A stretch of 64,000 bases of DNA from Microtetraspora niveoalba (lineage in GTDB: Bacteria > Actinomycetota > Actinomycetes > Streptosporangiales > Streptosporangiaceae): NCBI RefSeq assembly GCF_001570405.1, contig NZ_BBYM01000023.1:81195-145194 (forward strand). The letters are read 5' to 3'. The notes below the pieces were generated by a model. That model worked only from the letters and a program-made list of their open reading frames with translations. It did not search any database and was not told the origin of the DNA. This document shows, piece by piece, positions 24,756 to 32,971 of this stretch. Every line of letters starts with the position of its first letter. Positions within the stretch are counted from its first letter, which is position 1. The translations under genes were made by a program, and so were the position numbers.

Positions 24756-25568
24756 TCACATGGCCGTGCGGGCGGACCACAGCTCGGGGAAGACGTCCCG
24801 CCGCATCGAGCGCTCCAGCCAGCCCGCGCCGCTGGAGCCGCCGGTGCCGATCTTGGCGCCCATCGTGCGCCGCACCGCCATCAGGTGGCGGTAGCGCCAC
24901 TCCGAGAACCGCTCGGCCACGTCGGTGAGCGTCTCGGCCAGCTCCCACAGCGCGTCTCCCGGCCCGTACTCCGAGTAGACGCGCACCCACGCGGCCTCCA
25001 CGACCGGGCTCGGCTCGTACGGCTCGGCCGGATCGCGGGCGAGCGTCCCGGCGGGGATCGGGTGGCCGTGCCGGGACAGCAGGGCGAGCACGGCGTCGTA
25101 CAGGCTCGGCGCACGCAGGGCGTCCAGCAGCTCCCGGTACACCTCGGGGTTGGCACGGTGCGGGCGGGTCAGCGGTTCCGACTTGTTCCCGAGGAGGAAC
25201 TCGACGTGGCGGTACATCGCGGACTGGAACCCGGACGCCTCGCCGAGGCTCTCGCGGAAGGCGTTGAACCGGGCCGGGGTGAGCGTGCCCAGTGCCGACC
25301 AGGCCGCGTTCAGCACCTCCAGATAACGCGTGACCCTCCGCAGGACGACGGTCGCGCCGACGAGGTCGTCCTCGTCGAGCCGCCGCACGGCGAGCCGCAG
25401 CTCGGTCCTGATCAGCCCGAAATACAGCTCCATGACCTGCGTCGTCACCAGGAAGGCGGGCTCCTCGGGGACGTCGGTCCGCGGCCTCAGGAGCGTGTGC
25501 AGGACGTCGGTGCCGACGTACTCGTCATAGGGCGTGCGGTGCGTGAAGTCCACCGTGGGCGTTCGCAT
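24756..25568 (-). CDS. kynA: Tryptophan 2,3-dioxygenase
   Basis: A 270-residue haem enzyme that opens the indole ring of tryptophan to N-formylkynurenine, the first step of the kynurenine pathway. Family signatures are clear: 'LQVMELYF'-like 'TTQVMELYFGLIRTELR', 'SGFQSAMYRHVEFLLGNK', 'WRYRHLMAVRRTMG' and 'GTGGSSGAGWL'. The ATG at 25568 has an excellent AAGGAGGGG site; the longer frame to 25712 is not needed. No kynurenine formamidase or kynureninase lies nearby. It converges on the NRPS operon and diverges from an Lrp-type regulator. It may serve ordinary tryptophan breakdown, or supply a kynurenine-type precursor as in some NRPS clusters. Confidence 0.92.
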   Translation of the reverse strand: MRTPTVDFTHRTPYDEYVGTDVLHTLLRPRTDVPEEPAFLVTTQVMELYFGLIRTELRLAVRRLDEDDLVGATVVLRRVTRYLEVLNAAWSALGTLTPARFNAFRESLGEASGFQSAMYRHVEFLLGNKSEPLTRPHRANPEVYRELLDALRAPSLYDAVLALLSRHGHPIPAGTLARDPAEPYEPSPVVEAAWVRVYSEYGPGDALWELAETLTDVAERFSEWRYRHLMAVRRTMGAKIGTGGSSGAGWLERSMRRDVFPELWSARTAM

Positions 25569-25756
25569 ATCCCCTCCTTGTTCCTCCTCCAATGATCCGC
25601 GACCACACGAAAGGGGGAAATAGGATGAAAAAGGCGATAAGACTGATCGGCCTTCCGTTCCGAAGCCAGATCGACGGATCGCCTTCCATTCATGCGGAGC
25701 CCCGGCCCTCACCGCCGCGGGCTCCGCCGTACGGGCCGATCCGGGGAGGCGTGCGG

Positions 25757-26215
25757 GTGGACGCGATGGACTGGGCGATCCTGGCCGAGCTGCAGGCGGA
25801 CGCGCGGTTGTCGTACAGCGAGCTGTCCCGGCGGGTGCACATGTCGGCGCCGGCGGTGGCGGAGCGGGTCCGGCGGCTGGAGGAGAGCGGGGTGATCTCC
25901 GGCTACCACGCCCATGTGGACCTCGGACTGGCCGGGCGCACGGTGCGGGCGCTGATCCGCATGTCCTGCTACGGACCGCGCTGCGTGCTCCGCGACGAGG
26001 AGGCCCTGGCCCGGCCGGAGATCCTCCAGGTGTACCGCGTCACCGGCGACACCTGCTGCCTGCTCCTGGTCGCGGTGCCGTCGATGGAGGCGTTCGAGGC
26101 GCTGATCGACCTGCTCGCGCAGTACGGCAGGCCGTCCAGCACGATGGTCCTGTCCAGCCCGGTGCCGTGGCGGCCGGTCACCGCGCCGCCCGCGACCGGC
26201 CCGGCGTCAGGATGA
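25757..26215 (+). CDS. Lrp/AsnC-family transcriptional regulator
   Basis: A 152-residue regulator. The N-terminal helix-turn-helix reads 'MDWAILAELQADARLSYSEL' followed by 'MSAPAVAERVRRLEESGVI'. The C-terminal RAM-type ligand domain includes 'VYRVTGDTCCLLLVAV'. I prefer GTG 25757, with GGGGAGG seven bases upstream, because family members begin right before this helix. An upstream ATG at 25625 would add 44 residues that do not look like protein. It is divergent from kynA, so control of tryptophan breakdown is a reasonable inference. Lrp regulators usually sense amino acids. Confidence 0.88.
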   Translation: MDAMDWAILAELQADARLSYSELSRRVHMSAPAVAERVRRLEESGVISGYHAHVDLGLAGRTVRALIRMSCYGPRCVLRDEEALARPEILQVYRVTGDTCCLLLVAVPSMEAFEALIDLLAQYGRPSSTMVLSSPVPWRPVTAPPATGPASG

Positions 26216-26236
26216 CGCGGACGCCCACGGAATCCG

Positions 26237-26569
26237 TCAGGCGACCTTCCACGTACGGTCGCCCAGGGTCGCGACGACATCGACGGTTCCCCCGAGCGCG
26301 GCGACATAGGCGCGTACGACGTCGATCCCGGAAACCTCACCGTTCTCGATCTTGGAGATCCGCGCCTGCGTCACGCCGAGGGCCTCGGCAAGCTCCACCT
26401 GGGTGACTCCCACGGCCTTGCGCATCTCGGCGAGCTGGTGGCCGCGCACGTACGCCTCGCGCCGCTGGCGGGCGGCCTGCCGTCCTGCCGCACGCTCGGC
26501 GTCGGGGCGCGAATCCAGCGCGCGCGCCCTCGCCCTCACATCGGACCATTTGGAGTATCCGCCGCTCAT
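26237..26569 (-). CDS. XRE-family antitoxin (HigA-like)
   Basis: A 110-residue helix-turn-helix protein. The XRE domain lies in the second half: 'MRKAVGVTQVELAEALGVTQ' then 'RISKIENGEVSGIDVVRAYV'. The ATG at 26569 has GGAGGAG upstream and overlaps the toxin stop by ATGA. In HigBA modules the toxin gene comes first and the antitoxin second, as here. The protein should bind the toxin and repress the operon promoter. Confidence 0.88.
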   Translation of the reverse strand: MSGGYSKWSDVRARARALDSRPDAERAAGRQAARQRREAYVRGHQLAEMRKAVGVTQVELAEALGVTQARISKIENGEVSGIDVVRAYVAALGGTVDVVATLGDRTWKVA

Positions 26570-26937
26570 CGTCCCTCCTCCTTCAACGAGATCAGGTGCG
26601 CCTCGAACCGTTCGTCGGCGAGGGGGATCGCCGCGCGATACCACCCGTCCCAGTTACCCGCTTTGTCCCCCGCCACCAGGAAGATCGCCTCTCTCGCCGG
26701 ATCGAAGGCGAAGATGATCCGGATCTCACTCTTTCCCGATGAGGGCGGACGCAGCTCCTTCATATTGTGAAAGCGACTGCCCTGAAGCCGGTCCACCAGC
26801 GGGCGTCGGGCCATCGGCCCTTCCTCGGCGAGCTGATCGATGGCGTCCGCGATCAGATCGCCGGTCTCGGGATCATCCACGCAGATTGCCAGATACCACT
26901 CTTCCACTTCGGGATGAAGGCTGATCTCCCAGCTCAT
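26566..26937 (-). CDS. RelE/HigB-family toxin
   Basis: A 123-residue protein of the phage-derived Gp49-like / HigB group, presumed ribosome-dependent mRNA interferases. Signatures are 'MSWEISLHPEVEEWYLAI', 'GSRFHNMKELRP', 'SEIRIIFAFDPAREAIFLVA' and 'GDKAGNWDGWY'. I choose ATG 26937 because homologues begin M-(S/T)-W-E-I. A TATAGT box also lies exactly where a leaderless transcript from this ATG would need it. The alternative ATG 26955 adds six residues. The pair forms a two-gene operon. Confidence 0.88.
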   Translation of the reverse strand: MSWEISLHPEVEEWYLAICVDDPETGDLIADAIDQLAEEGPMARRPLVDRLQGSRFHNMKELRPPSSGKSEIRIIFAFDPAREAIFLVAGDKAGNWDGWYRAAIPLADERFEAHLISLKEEGR

Positions 26938-26943
26938 CGGCCC

Positions 26944-26949
26944 ACTATA
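26944..26949 (-). promoter_or_regulatory. Candidate -10 box of the toxin-antitoxin operon
   Basis: On the minus strand TATAGT ends six bases before the A of the toxin ATG (26937), which would give a leaderless transcript. No good -35 is visible at 17 bases. This is inferred from position only. Confidence 0.4.
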
Positions 26950-27088
26950 ACCCATCCGTCATATCCAGGAGTCGGACGGCAGGCTCCCCCTGGGGCGGTT
27001 CCGGCCCGCCCGAGCACACCGCCCCGGAGGTGAACACGGGCGGGCCGAGGAGGGCCCGGCCGGGCCGCACCGGAGTCGCGCGTGGGTC

Positions 27089-27117
27089 TTGACTCCCGAC
27101 CGCCGGTCCGTTTTGAT
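27089..27117 (+). promoter_or_regulatory. Candidate sigma-70-type promoter
   Basis: TTGACT (27089-27094), a 17-base spacer and TTTGAT (27112-27117). It precedes the small ORF at 27278 and the ATP-binding protein at 27319, with a leader of roughly 150-190 bases. The overlapping palindrome just downstream suggests repression. Confidence 0.55.
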
Positions 27118-27134
27118 TAGGAAAGTTTCCTAAT
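27116..27134. promoter_or_regulatory. Perfect 19-bp palindromic operator
   Basis: ATTAGGAAAGTTTCCTAAT: nine-base arms around a central G, placed across the end of the candidate -10 box and the likely start point. A second overlapping inverted repeat, GTTTCC-TAAT-GGAAAC, extends it to about 27141, so three GGAAA/TTTCC half-sites lie in a row. The form suits a MarR-type repressor. The regulator is not identified here. Confidence 0.65.
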
Positions 27135-27277
27135 GGAAACGGCTTCCCCCGCTGCTCACAGGATCCGGAGGCGGAAACGTGACATCGACGCCCCGGCCCG
27201 GCCCGGCCGGGATCCCCCGGCCGCCCGCGGCGGTGAAGTGCCGGCGTACACCCCGGCGCGACCTCGAAGGAGCCGAC

Positions 27278-27340
27278 ATGGTGCTGATCACAGGCGACGT
27301 CCGTACCGGAAACGGGTCATGGACATCCCCGCGAAGCTGA
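27278..27340 (+). CDS. Possible 20-residue leader ORF
   Basis: ATG at 27278 has an excellent AAGGAG five bases upstream and encodes 'MVLITGDVRTGNGSWTSPRS'. It overlaps the start (27319) of the ATP-binding protein in another frame and ends at 27340. The main ORF has only a weak ribosome site, so translation of the leader could feed it by coupling. It could also be chance, or a frameshift in the N-terminus of the main gene. Confidence 0.35.
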   Translation: MVLITGDVRTGNGSWTSPRS

Positions 27341-28116
27341 GCGACGGCGGCTTCCCCGCCTGGTCGTTGCCGCTGGACGCGACGTGCGCGGAGTTCGCGC
27401 GGTCGGTCGCGCGAGCCCTGTGCCAGGAGTTCGGCCTGGCGCGCGACATCGTCGACGACGTCACGCTCATCGCCTCCGAACTCGCCACCAACGCCCTCCT
27501 GCACGCGTACCGGACGGAACGGACGCCTCCGGGCACGGGCCGCCCGGAGATGTGGGCCTACCTGCGGCGGTGCTCGGTGCCGGAGATCGTCGTCAAGGTG
27601 GTCGACCCCGTGCCGTGGAAGGGCCCGTTCCGCCGTCCGCCGCAGTCGCCGCCCACCGACTCCACCGGCGGGCGCGGGCTGCACCTGGTGGACGCGCTGA
27701 CCGCCGAGCACGGCGGCCGCTGGGGAGTGCACCCTACGCGCGCCCGCCTCGGCGCGTCGCCGTACCCGGGGAAGGCGGTGTTCTTCACCGTCCCGGTCTC
27801 CGCCCGGACCACGGAGCTCGTCCCGGAGACCGCGACGGCACGGCGGCGGCCGTGGGCCTGCCGCCGGTCCGCCGAGCGGATCCACGCGCTGCTCACCGCC
27901 CGCGGCCTGCGCGCAGACCTGACCGGCGACGGAACCCTGCTGCACGAGGGCGGCGGATGGCAGGTGCGGGTCCGCGAGGAGTGGATCTCCTACCGGCTGC
28001 TCGGCGGCGAGGCCGTACGGCTTCCCGCCTCGGAGGGGATCGAGGTCGTGGAGCGGATCGTCCGGCACACCGAGGAACTCGTCGCGGTCTGCTCCCGCAT
28101 GGCCCTCCCCCTGTGA
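27319..28116 (+). CDS. RsbW-like ATP-binding protein (anti-sigma factor kinase type)
   Basis: A 265-residue protein with a GHKL ATPase domain in the first 150 residues. The N-box is 'IASELATNALLHAY' and the G-box region is 'STGGRGLHLVDAL'. In Streptomyces-type bacteria such proteins are numerous and often act as anti-sigma factors or their partners. The C-terminal 110 residues are a separate domain I do not recognise. ATG 27319 is the first start that gives a family-like N-terminus; the upstream frame is Arg/Pro-rich. No sigma factor or anti-anti-sigma gene is adjacent. Confidence 0.78.
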   Translation: MDIPAKLSDGGFPAWSLPLDATCAEFARSVARALCQEFGLARDIVDDVTLIASELATNALLHAYRTERTPPGTGRPEMWAYLRRCSVPEIVVKVVDPVPWKGPFRRPPQSPPTDSTGGRGLHLVDALTAEHGGRWGVHPTRARLGASPYPGKAVFFTVPVSARTTELVPETATARRRPWACRRSAERIHALLTARGLRADLTGDGTLLHEGGGWQVRVREEWISYRLLGGEAVRLPASEGIEVVERIVRHTEELVAVCSRMALPL

Positions 28117-28143
28117 TGCGGGAACCGGGGTCCGGCCGGACGG

Positions 28144-29289
28144 TCAGCGGATCCGCAGGGACGGGCGGCGGCCCCAGGTGGCCCAGCGCCAGAGCCACTC
28201 CATCGGACCGAAGCGGAATCGGCGCAGCCACAGCGTGGACCACAGCCACTGGACTCCGAGGATGACGCCCGCGGTCGCGAACACCGCGGCCCACGACCGG
28301 CCGAGCGGCAGGCCGAGGACGCGCGCGGCGCCCAGCACGAGGATCGACGCGCTCAGATAGTTCGTCAGCGCCATCCGGCCCAGCGGCGCGAACACGGCCC
28401 GCAGCACCGGCCGCGCGGGTGTCCTGAGCAGCACGAGCAGGGCGCACACGTACGTCCCGGCCAGCAGCACCCCGGCCAGGGCGAGCGCGGAGGAGAAACC
28501 GCGCAGGTCGCCGGACATCGTCCGCGTCTGCCACCACAGCGCGGGCGCCGCCGCCGCTGCGAAGACCAGGCCCAGTACGGCCGGGACCCGGGTGGAGCGC
28601 TCGATCCGGCCGATCACCCCGTACCTGGTCAGCGCGGACCCCAGCAGGAACAGCCCGGCGATCAGCATGACCCGTTCACCCTGCGCGATCAGCGACGCGG
28701 TGACGAGCACGGGAGCGAGCGCGGCCACGGCCCACCGCGGCAGCCAGGTGGAGGGCAGCAACACCAGCAGGCCGACGATGGCGTACCAGCTCAGGATGTC
28801 CCCCTGCCACAGCAGCAGGAAGTGCGCCGCTCCGAACGCGAGCAGGACCAGAAGCCGGCGCAGGAGGAGCGGGCGTGGCTTGGCGGCGCGCACCGTGGCG
28901 GATTCCAGCAGCAGCGAGAACCCGACGCCGAACAGCAGGGAGAAGATCGGGAAGAAGCGTTGATCGACGAGCAGGCCCATCCACGTCTCGGCCGCGCCCG
29001 CCGTCGGCTCGTCCACGCGGAGGGCGGTGACGCTGGCGATCGGCTGGACGTTGGCCAGCAGGATCCCGCACAGGGCGAACCCGCGTACGACGTCGAGTGC
29101 CGCGATGCGCGGCCGCCCGGGAGACGCGCCGGGAGGACCGTACGGAGAGCCGCCGGGAGAGGCGGGAGGGGAGCCGGCCCGGTCGGCGCGGCGGGGCGGG
29201 GCGGACGGCGGCCGCACCCCGCCGCGCCCCTCGGACGGCGTCCCCGCGTCGGGGACCGGAGAGAGAGCTTCGTGTGGCATGGCGCTCAT
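28144..29289 (-). CDS. DUF418-family membrane protein
   Basis: A 381-residue integral membrane protein of the YeiB/DUF418 kind. The first 60 residues are Pro/Gly/Arg-rich and cytoplasmic. '[20 protein letters not shown]' then starts the first helix with the family's opening signature. '[18 protein letters not shown]', 'GRMALTNYL' and the Trp-rich C-terminus '[13 protein letters not shown]' are also typical. Eight to ten membrane segments are expected. The role in this family is not known. ATG 29280 is an alternative start. Confidence 0.85.
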   Translation of the reverse strand: MSAMPHEALSPVPDAGTPSEGRGGVRPPSAPPRRADRAGSPPASPGGSPYGPPGASPGRPRIAALDVVRGFALCGILLANVQPIASVTALRVDEPTAGAAETWMGLLVDQRFFPIFSLLFGVGFSLLLESATVRAAKPRPLLLRRLLVLLAFGAAHFLLLWQGDILSWYAIVGLLVLLPSTWLPRWAVAALAPVLVTASLIAQGERVMLIAGLFLLGSALTRYGVIGRIERSTRVPAVLGLVFAAAAAPALWWQTRTMSGDLRGFSSALALAGVLLAGTYVCALLVLLRTPARPVLRAVFAPLGRMALTNYLSASILVLGAARVLGLPLGRSWAAVFATAGVILGVQWLWSTLWLRRFRFGPMEWLWRWATWGRRPSLRIR

Positions 29290-29402
29290 CCTGCGGGCCG
29301 TGGCCCGGCTCCGGCACCGGCCGAAAGCGGGGTTCGCCGCCGCCGCGATCGTACTTTCGGCCGGTATGACCCGCCGGGGTCCATCTCATAGCCTCGACCG
29401 TT

Positions 29403-30560
29403 GTGAACGTTCCCGAGTGGCTGGCCGGACGGGCCAGGAACGCGGCCGACGCCGGGCTCGCCGTCGTGTTCGCGGCGGCGCTCGCGTTCTGGGCGTCCCG
29501 GATCGCGGAAAGCTGGGGAGGCGGCTACTGGGGGTTCGACTGCGCCGCCGGCGCCGTGGTGTGCCTGATCGCCTTGTTGCGGCGGCGCGACCGGGCGTGG
29601 GCGGCGTTCGCCGGGCTGGCCGTCGCGGCGGTCGCGATCCTGGCCGCCCGGTTCGGCGACCTGCCCGCGGAACCGGGGCCCGCGATGACCCTCGGCCTGT
29701 CCGTGCTCGTGGGCTCGGCCGTACGGGCGCTCCCCGCCCGGTCCGCGTGCGCGGTCGCCGCCGGAGGGCTCGCGATCGTGGCCGGCAGCCTGCTCTGCGC
29801 CCGTACGTTCGCCTTCGGGATCCCCTCCGTGACGATGCTGAGCGGCGCGGGATGGCTCGCCGCCGTCGCCGCCGGGCTGTTGCCCCGGCTGCTCGCCACC
29901 CGCCGGAGAGCCATGGCGGGCAGGGTGCGCCGCGACGAGCGGCTGGCCCTGGCGAGGGAGCTGCACGACGTGGTCGCGCACCACGTCACCGGCATCGTGC
30001 TCCAGGCGCAGGCCGCCCAGCTCGTCGCGCGCAAACGCCCGGAGACGCTGGAGTCCTCGCTCGCCGGCATCGAGGCGGCCGGCGCCGACGCGCTCGCCGC
30101 GATGCGCCGCGTCGTCGGGCTGCTGCGCGACGCCGGCGACGCGGACCCGGCCCCGCCCGCCTCCGAACGGCTGAGCGAGCTGGTCGGGCGCTTCGAGGGC
30201 GGCGGCCGGACGGTACGCCTGCGGCTGCCCGGCGACGACGCCGAGTCGGCGTGGCCGCCCGAGGTGGCGAGCACCGTCTACCGGGTCGTCCGGGAGTCGC
30301 TGACCAACGTCTCCCGCCACGCGGCGCAGGCCCGGTCCGTCACGATCAGCGTCGGCCAGGATCGGGAGGCCGTGACCGTCGAGGTCGCCGACGACGCGCC
30401 GCGCGCGCCCGTCCGGTCCCCCCACCGGCGCGGGTACGGCCTGGTCGGGATGCGGGAACGCGTCGAGGCGCTCGGCGGCACACTGCGCGCCGGTCCGGGC
30501 GAGGAGGCCGGCTGGTCGGTTCTCGCCACGCTGCCCGTCCCGGCGCGGGAGCGGCGATGA
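29403..30560 (+). CDS. NarL-type sensor histidine kinase
   Basis: A 385-residue membrane kinase. Four to five membrane helices occupy residues about 15-165. The HisKA_3 dimerisation helix follows with the phosphate-accepting His188 in 'ELHDVVAHHVTG'. The GHKL ATPase domain has 'ESLTNVSRHA' and 'GYGLVGMRERVEALGG'. The GTG start at 29403 has no ribosome site and may be leaderless. It overlaps the response-regulator gene by ATGA, so the two form a co-translated pair. The signal is unknown, since there is no large outer sensor domain. Confidence 0.9.
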   Translation: MNVPEWLAGRARNAADAGLAVVFAAALAFWASRIAESWGGGYWGFDCAAGAVVCLIALLRRRDRAWAAFAGLAVAAVAILAARFGDLPAEPGPAMTLGLSVLVGSAVRALPARSACAVAAGGLAIVAGSLLCARTFAFGIPSVTMLSGAGWLAAVAAGLLPRLLATRRRAMAGRVRRDERLALARELHDVVAHHVTGIVLQAQAAQLVARKRPETLESSLAGIEAAGADALAAMRRVVGLLRDAGDADPAPPASERLSELVGRFEGGGRTVRLRLPGDDAESAWPPEVASTVYRVVRESLTNVSRHAAQARSVTISVGQDREAVTVEVADDAPRAPVRSPHRRGYGLVGMRERVEALGGTLRAGPGEEAGWSVLATLPVPARERR

Positions 30561-31213
30561 CCATCAACGTGCTGATCGCCGACGACCAGGCGATGGTCCG
30601 CGGCGGCCTGCGGCTCATCCTCGAGGACCAGCCCGACATCAGCGTGGTCGCGGAGGCCGCCGACGGCGCCGAGGCGGTCGCCCTCGCCAGGCGGCTGCGC
30701 CCGGACGTGTGCCTCGTGGACATCCGTATGCCCCTCCTCGACGGGATCGAGGTCACCCGCGCGCTGGCCGGCCCCGGCGTCGCCGACCCGCTCCGGGTCG
30801 TCGTGGTCACCACCTTCGACCTCGACGAGTACGTCTACGGCGCCCTGCGCGGCGGCGCGGTCGGCTTCCTCCTGAAGGACGCGGGCCCGGCGCTGCTGGT
30901 GGAGGCCGTACGGGCCGCGCACGCGGGAGACGCCCTCGTGTCCCCGTCGGTCACCGTCCGGCTGCTGCGCCACCTGACCACCGGCGCCGCGCCGCCCTCG
31001 GCCGCGACCGCCCGGCCGCTGTCGGACCGGGAGATCGAGGTGGTGCGGGCCATCGCCCGGGGCCGTACCAACCAGGAGATCGCCTCGGAGCTGTTCATCT
31101 CGCTGAGCACGGTGAAGAGCCACGTGTCGGCCATCCAGGCCAAGCTCAAGGTGCGCAACCGGGTCGGGATCGCCGCCTGGGCCTGGGAGAACCGCCTCGC
31201 CGGCCCCACGTAG
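30557..31213 (+). CDS. NarL/LuxR-type response regulator
   Basis: A 218-residue regulator. The receiver domain has the acidic pair in 'LIADDQ', phospho-acceptor Asp55 in 'CLVDIRMP' and Lys in 'FLLKDAGP'. The LuxR-type helix-turn-helix is 'LSDREIEVVRAIARGRTNQE' then 'LFISLSTVKSHVSAIQAKLK'. It is paired with the kinase at 29403. No obvious target lies in the same operon; the DUF418 gene is divergent and shares the upstream region. Confidence 0.92.
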   Translation: MTINVLIADDQAMVRGGLRLILEDQPDISVVAEAADGAEAVALARRLRPDVCLVDIRMPLLDGIEVTRALAGPGVADPLRVVVVTTFDLDEYVYGALRGGAVGFLLKDAGPALLVEAVRAAHAGDALVSPSVTVRLLRHLTTGAAPPSAATARPLSDREIEVVRAIARGRTNQEIASELFISLSTVKSHVSAIQAKLKVRNRVGIAAWAWENRLAGPT

Positions 31214-31443
31214 CAGCCTCGCCCGCGTACTCACCGGCGGAGCGGACGGTTTTCCGAAGCCGTCCGCTCGGACTTCGGCGCAAGGCCCTCACCGCGATCG
31301 AAAGCCGAGGGTTCGGCCCGCAGAGATCCGCCCGTTGCCGTTCGGCGGGCCTACCACGGTGTCCTCGGCCACCGATCCGGCGAGAGCGCGTCAATGCGGA
31401 GCGAGCCGGAGGGGGATGCGGCGAGCTGAATAAGGTTGTCGGA

Positions 31444-31800
31444 GTGAGCACCGAACTGGAGCGACTGGCTCTCAGGCTGCGTGAGTTCGCGCGGGCGAGG
31501 GACTGGGAGCAGTTCCATACCCCCAAGAATCTGGCGATGGCCCTCGCGGGCGAGGTCGGGGAGCTGGTCGCCGAGTTTCAGTGGCTTACCCCCGCCGAGT
31601 CGGCCGACCTCGATCCCGCGACGTTGGCCAGGGTGCGCGGGGAGATCGCCGACGTGATGGCGTATCTGGTCCGACTGGCCGACAGCCTCGGCGTGGATCT
31701 GGCCGAGGCGACCAACGCCAAACTGGACGAGAACGAGCGCAGATACGACGTCGGGCGTTATCGCGGGTCCGCCGAAAAGGCGCCTCCGCTGACCTCGTGA
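31444..31800 (+). CDS. MazG-like nucleotide pyrophosphohydrolase
   Basis: A 118-residue all-alpha NTP pyrophosphohydrolase of the small MazG type (RS21-C6-like), which removes pyrophosphate from nucleotides, often non-standard ones. Metal-binding helices are visible: 'AGEVGELVAEFQWL' supplies an E-x-x-E pair and 'EIADVMAYLVRLAD' supplies the E-x-x-D. GTG 31444 gives the usual N-terminus 'STELERLALRLREFARARDW'. The 230 bp upstream (31214-31443) contain nothing I recognise. Confidence 0.88.
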   Translation: MSTELERLALRLREFARARDWEQFHTPKNLAMALAGEVGELVAEFQWLTPAESADLDPATLARVRGEIADVMAYLVRLADSLGVDLAEATNAKLDENERRYDVGRYRGSAEKAPPLTS

Positions 31801-32011
31801 TCGTCATGTGACGCGGCCCGACGGGCTTTCGCCTTCGTACGGCTCCCGCCGGAGAAGACGAGTGACCGCGAGATCGACCTCAGCGCCGGTTCGATACCCC
31901 CGGGGCCGGCGGCCTGCGGCATCCGCGTGACCCGGCGGTGTGTGATCACTGTCGCCGTCGGCGTCTCTCATGGGCCCCAGGACGGGCAAGGAGAGAAGGA
32001 GACTCTCGGGA

Positions 32012-32332
32012 TCAGTGCTCCGCGCCCGCCCGGAGGGTGCGGCGCTCGCCGGTGACCTTCGAGGCCGGAAGACGTCCGGCCTTGGACGTTCCCGTGAGAG
32101 AGTCGCCGTCGATCGTCACGGCGAAGGCCAGGTTCAGCCGCATGGGCTTGGTGATGGCCTGTCGCCACGTGAGCCGGTCGCCGTCGAGGACGACGTCGTT
32201 GAGCGGGACTTCCTCTCCTGCCCCGCGGGCGGTGCCGACGAGGACCGCGTCCTCGCGCCGGAACTCGGCCACGGCCTTGATCCTGCCGATGGGGGTGGAG
32301 ATCGACAGGTCCCAGGTGCCTTCGACGGACAT
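32012..32332 (-). CDS. Conserved hypothetical, small beta-rich protein
   Basis: A 106-residue protein beginning 'MSVEGTWDLSISTPIGR'. Alternating strands and phrases such as 'LDGDRLTWRQAITKPMRLNL' and 'VDGDSLTGTSKAG'-like 'IDGDSLTGTSKAGRLP' suggest a small lipocalin-like or beta-barrel fold. I recall similar stand-alone proteins in actinomycetes without an assigned role. ATG 32332 has AGGAAGAA upstream; the longer frame to 32521 is not needed. The preceding 210 bp hold no clear gene. Confidence 0.7.
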   Translation of the reverse strand: MSVEGTWDLSISTPIGRIKAVAEFRREDAVLVGTARGAGEEVPLNDVVLDGDRLTWRQAITKPMRLNLAFAVTIDGDSLTGTSKAGRLPASKVTGERRTLRAGAEH

Positions 32333-32375
32333 GCTGCTGTTCTTCCTGACGATGTGCTGCGGGAGGAGGGGCGGG

Positions 32376-32765
32376 TCAGAATCGGGCGGGCTGCGGGCCC
32401 GTGTTCCGCCAGACGGTGCCGCGGCGCTCATGGGCGAACAGTTCCTCGACGGCGTGGGCGATCCGGGGGCCCACCTCACGCTCCAGCAGGTACAGGCCCA
32501 GGTCGAGTCCGGAGGTGACACCGGCGCCGGTGACGAGGTCGCCGTCGTCGACGACGCGGGCGCTCACCGCGTGGACGCCGGTGGCGTCGAGCATGTCCAG
32601 GCCCATGTGGTGCGTCGTGGCGTGGCGTCCCACCAGCAGGCCGGCCATGGCCAGTACGAGCGAGCCGCCGCACACCGCGCTGACGGTCACCTCGGGATTC
32701 TCCATCGCGGCCTTCAACAGCGCGGGCAGCTCGGTGGTCAGGGTGCGCTGACACCCCTCAACGGA
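32376..32765 (-). pseudogene. Truncated DJ-1/PfpI-family protein (C-terminal half)
   Basis: The frame encodes a good DJ-1/PfpI C-terminal half. The nucleophile elbow is 'VSAVCGGSLVLAMAGLL', followed by 'HHMGLDML', 'VTSGLDLGLYLLEREVGP' and 'HERRGTVW'. The N-terminal half of the domain (the strand and helix with the 'GP-x-E-V' segment) is missing. The open frame runs upstream to 32948, but that part is Arg/Gly-rich and matches nothing. The homology breaks at about 32765, so the gene is probably a remnant. The neighbouring rightward fragment at 32858-32960 also looks like debris. Confidence 0.6.
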
Positions 32766-32971
32766 ATGCTGCCAGGGCCCCTCGGAGCTCGCCCAGGCAG
32801 AACCGGAACGGAACCGGAACGCGGTGCACCAGCTCGAACGCCTTCGACCGGTCCCACGCCCGTCAAGGTCACCGTGCGGATCCGGGAGTCCATCGTGGCC
32901 GTCGAGCGCGCGCGGGCGGTGCTCTCCGAGCGGGTGCGCCGGGCTCATGAGGGCCGCTAGCGTTGGGGCCC

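Noticed and set aside
31880..31910. A tRNA-like T-arm, GGTTCGATACCCC
   Set aside because: I could not find the matching acceptor, D and anticodon arms on either strand, so it is not called as a tRNA.
32858..32960. A rightward coding-like fragment ending in 'RRAHEGR'
   Set aside because: It has good codon bias but no start and no recognisable domain. It is reported only as possible debris in the findings, not as a gene.
31938..32960. A 340-codon plus-strand frame across the small hypothetical and the DJ-1 remnant
   Set aside because: It lies opposite two frames with real protein signatures and has none itself.
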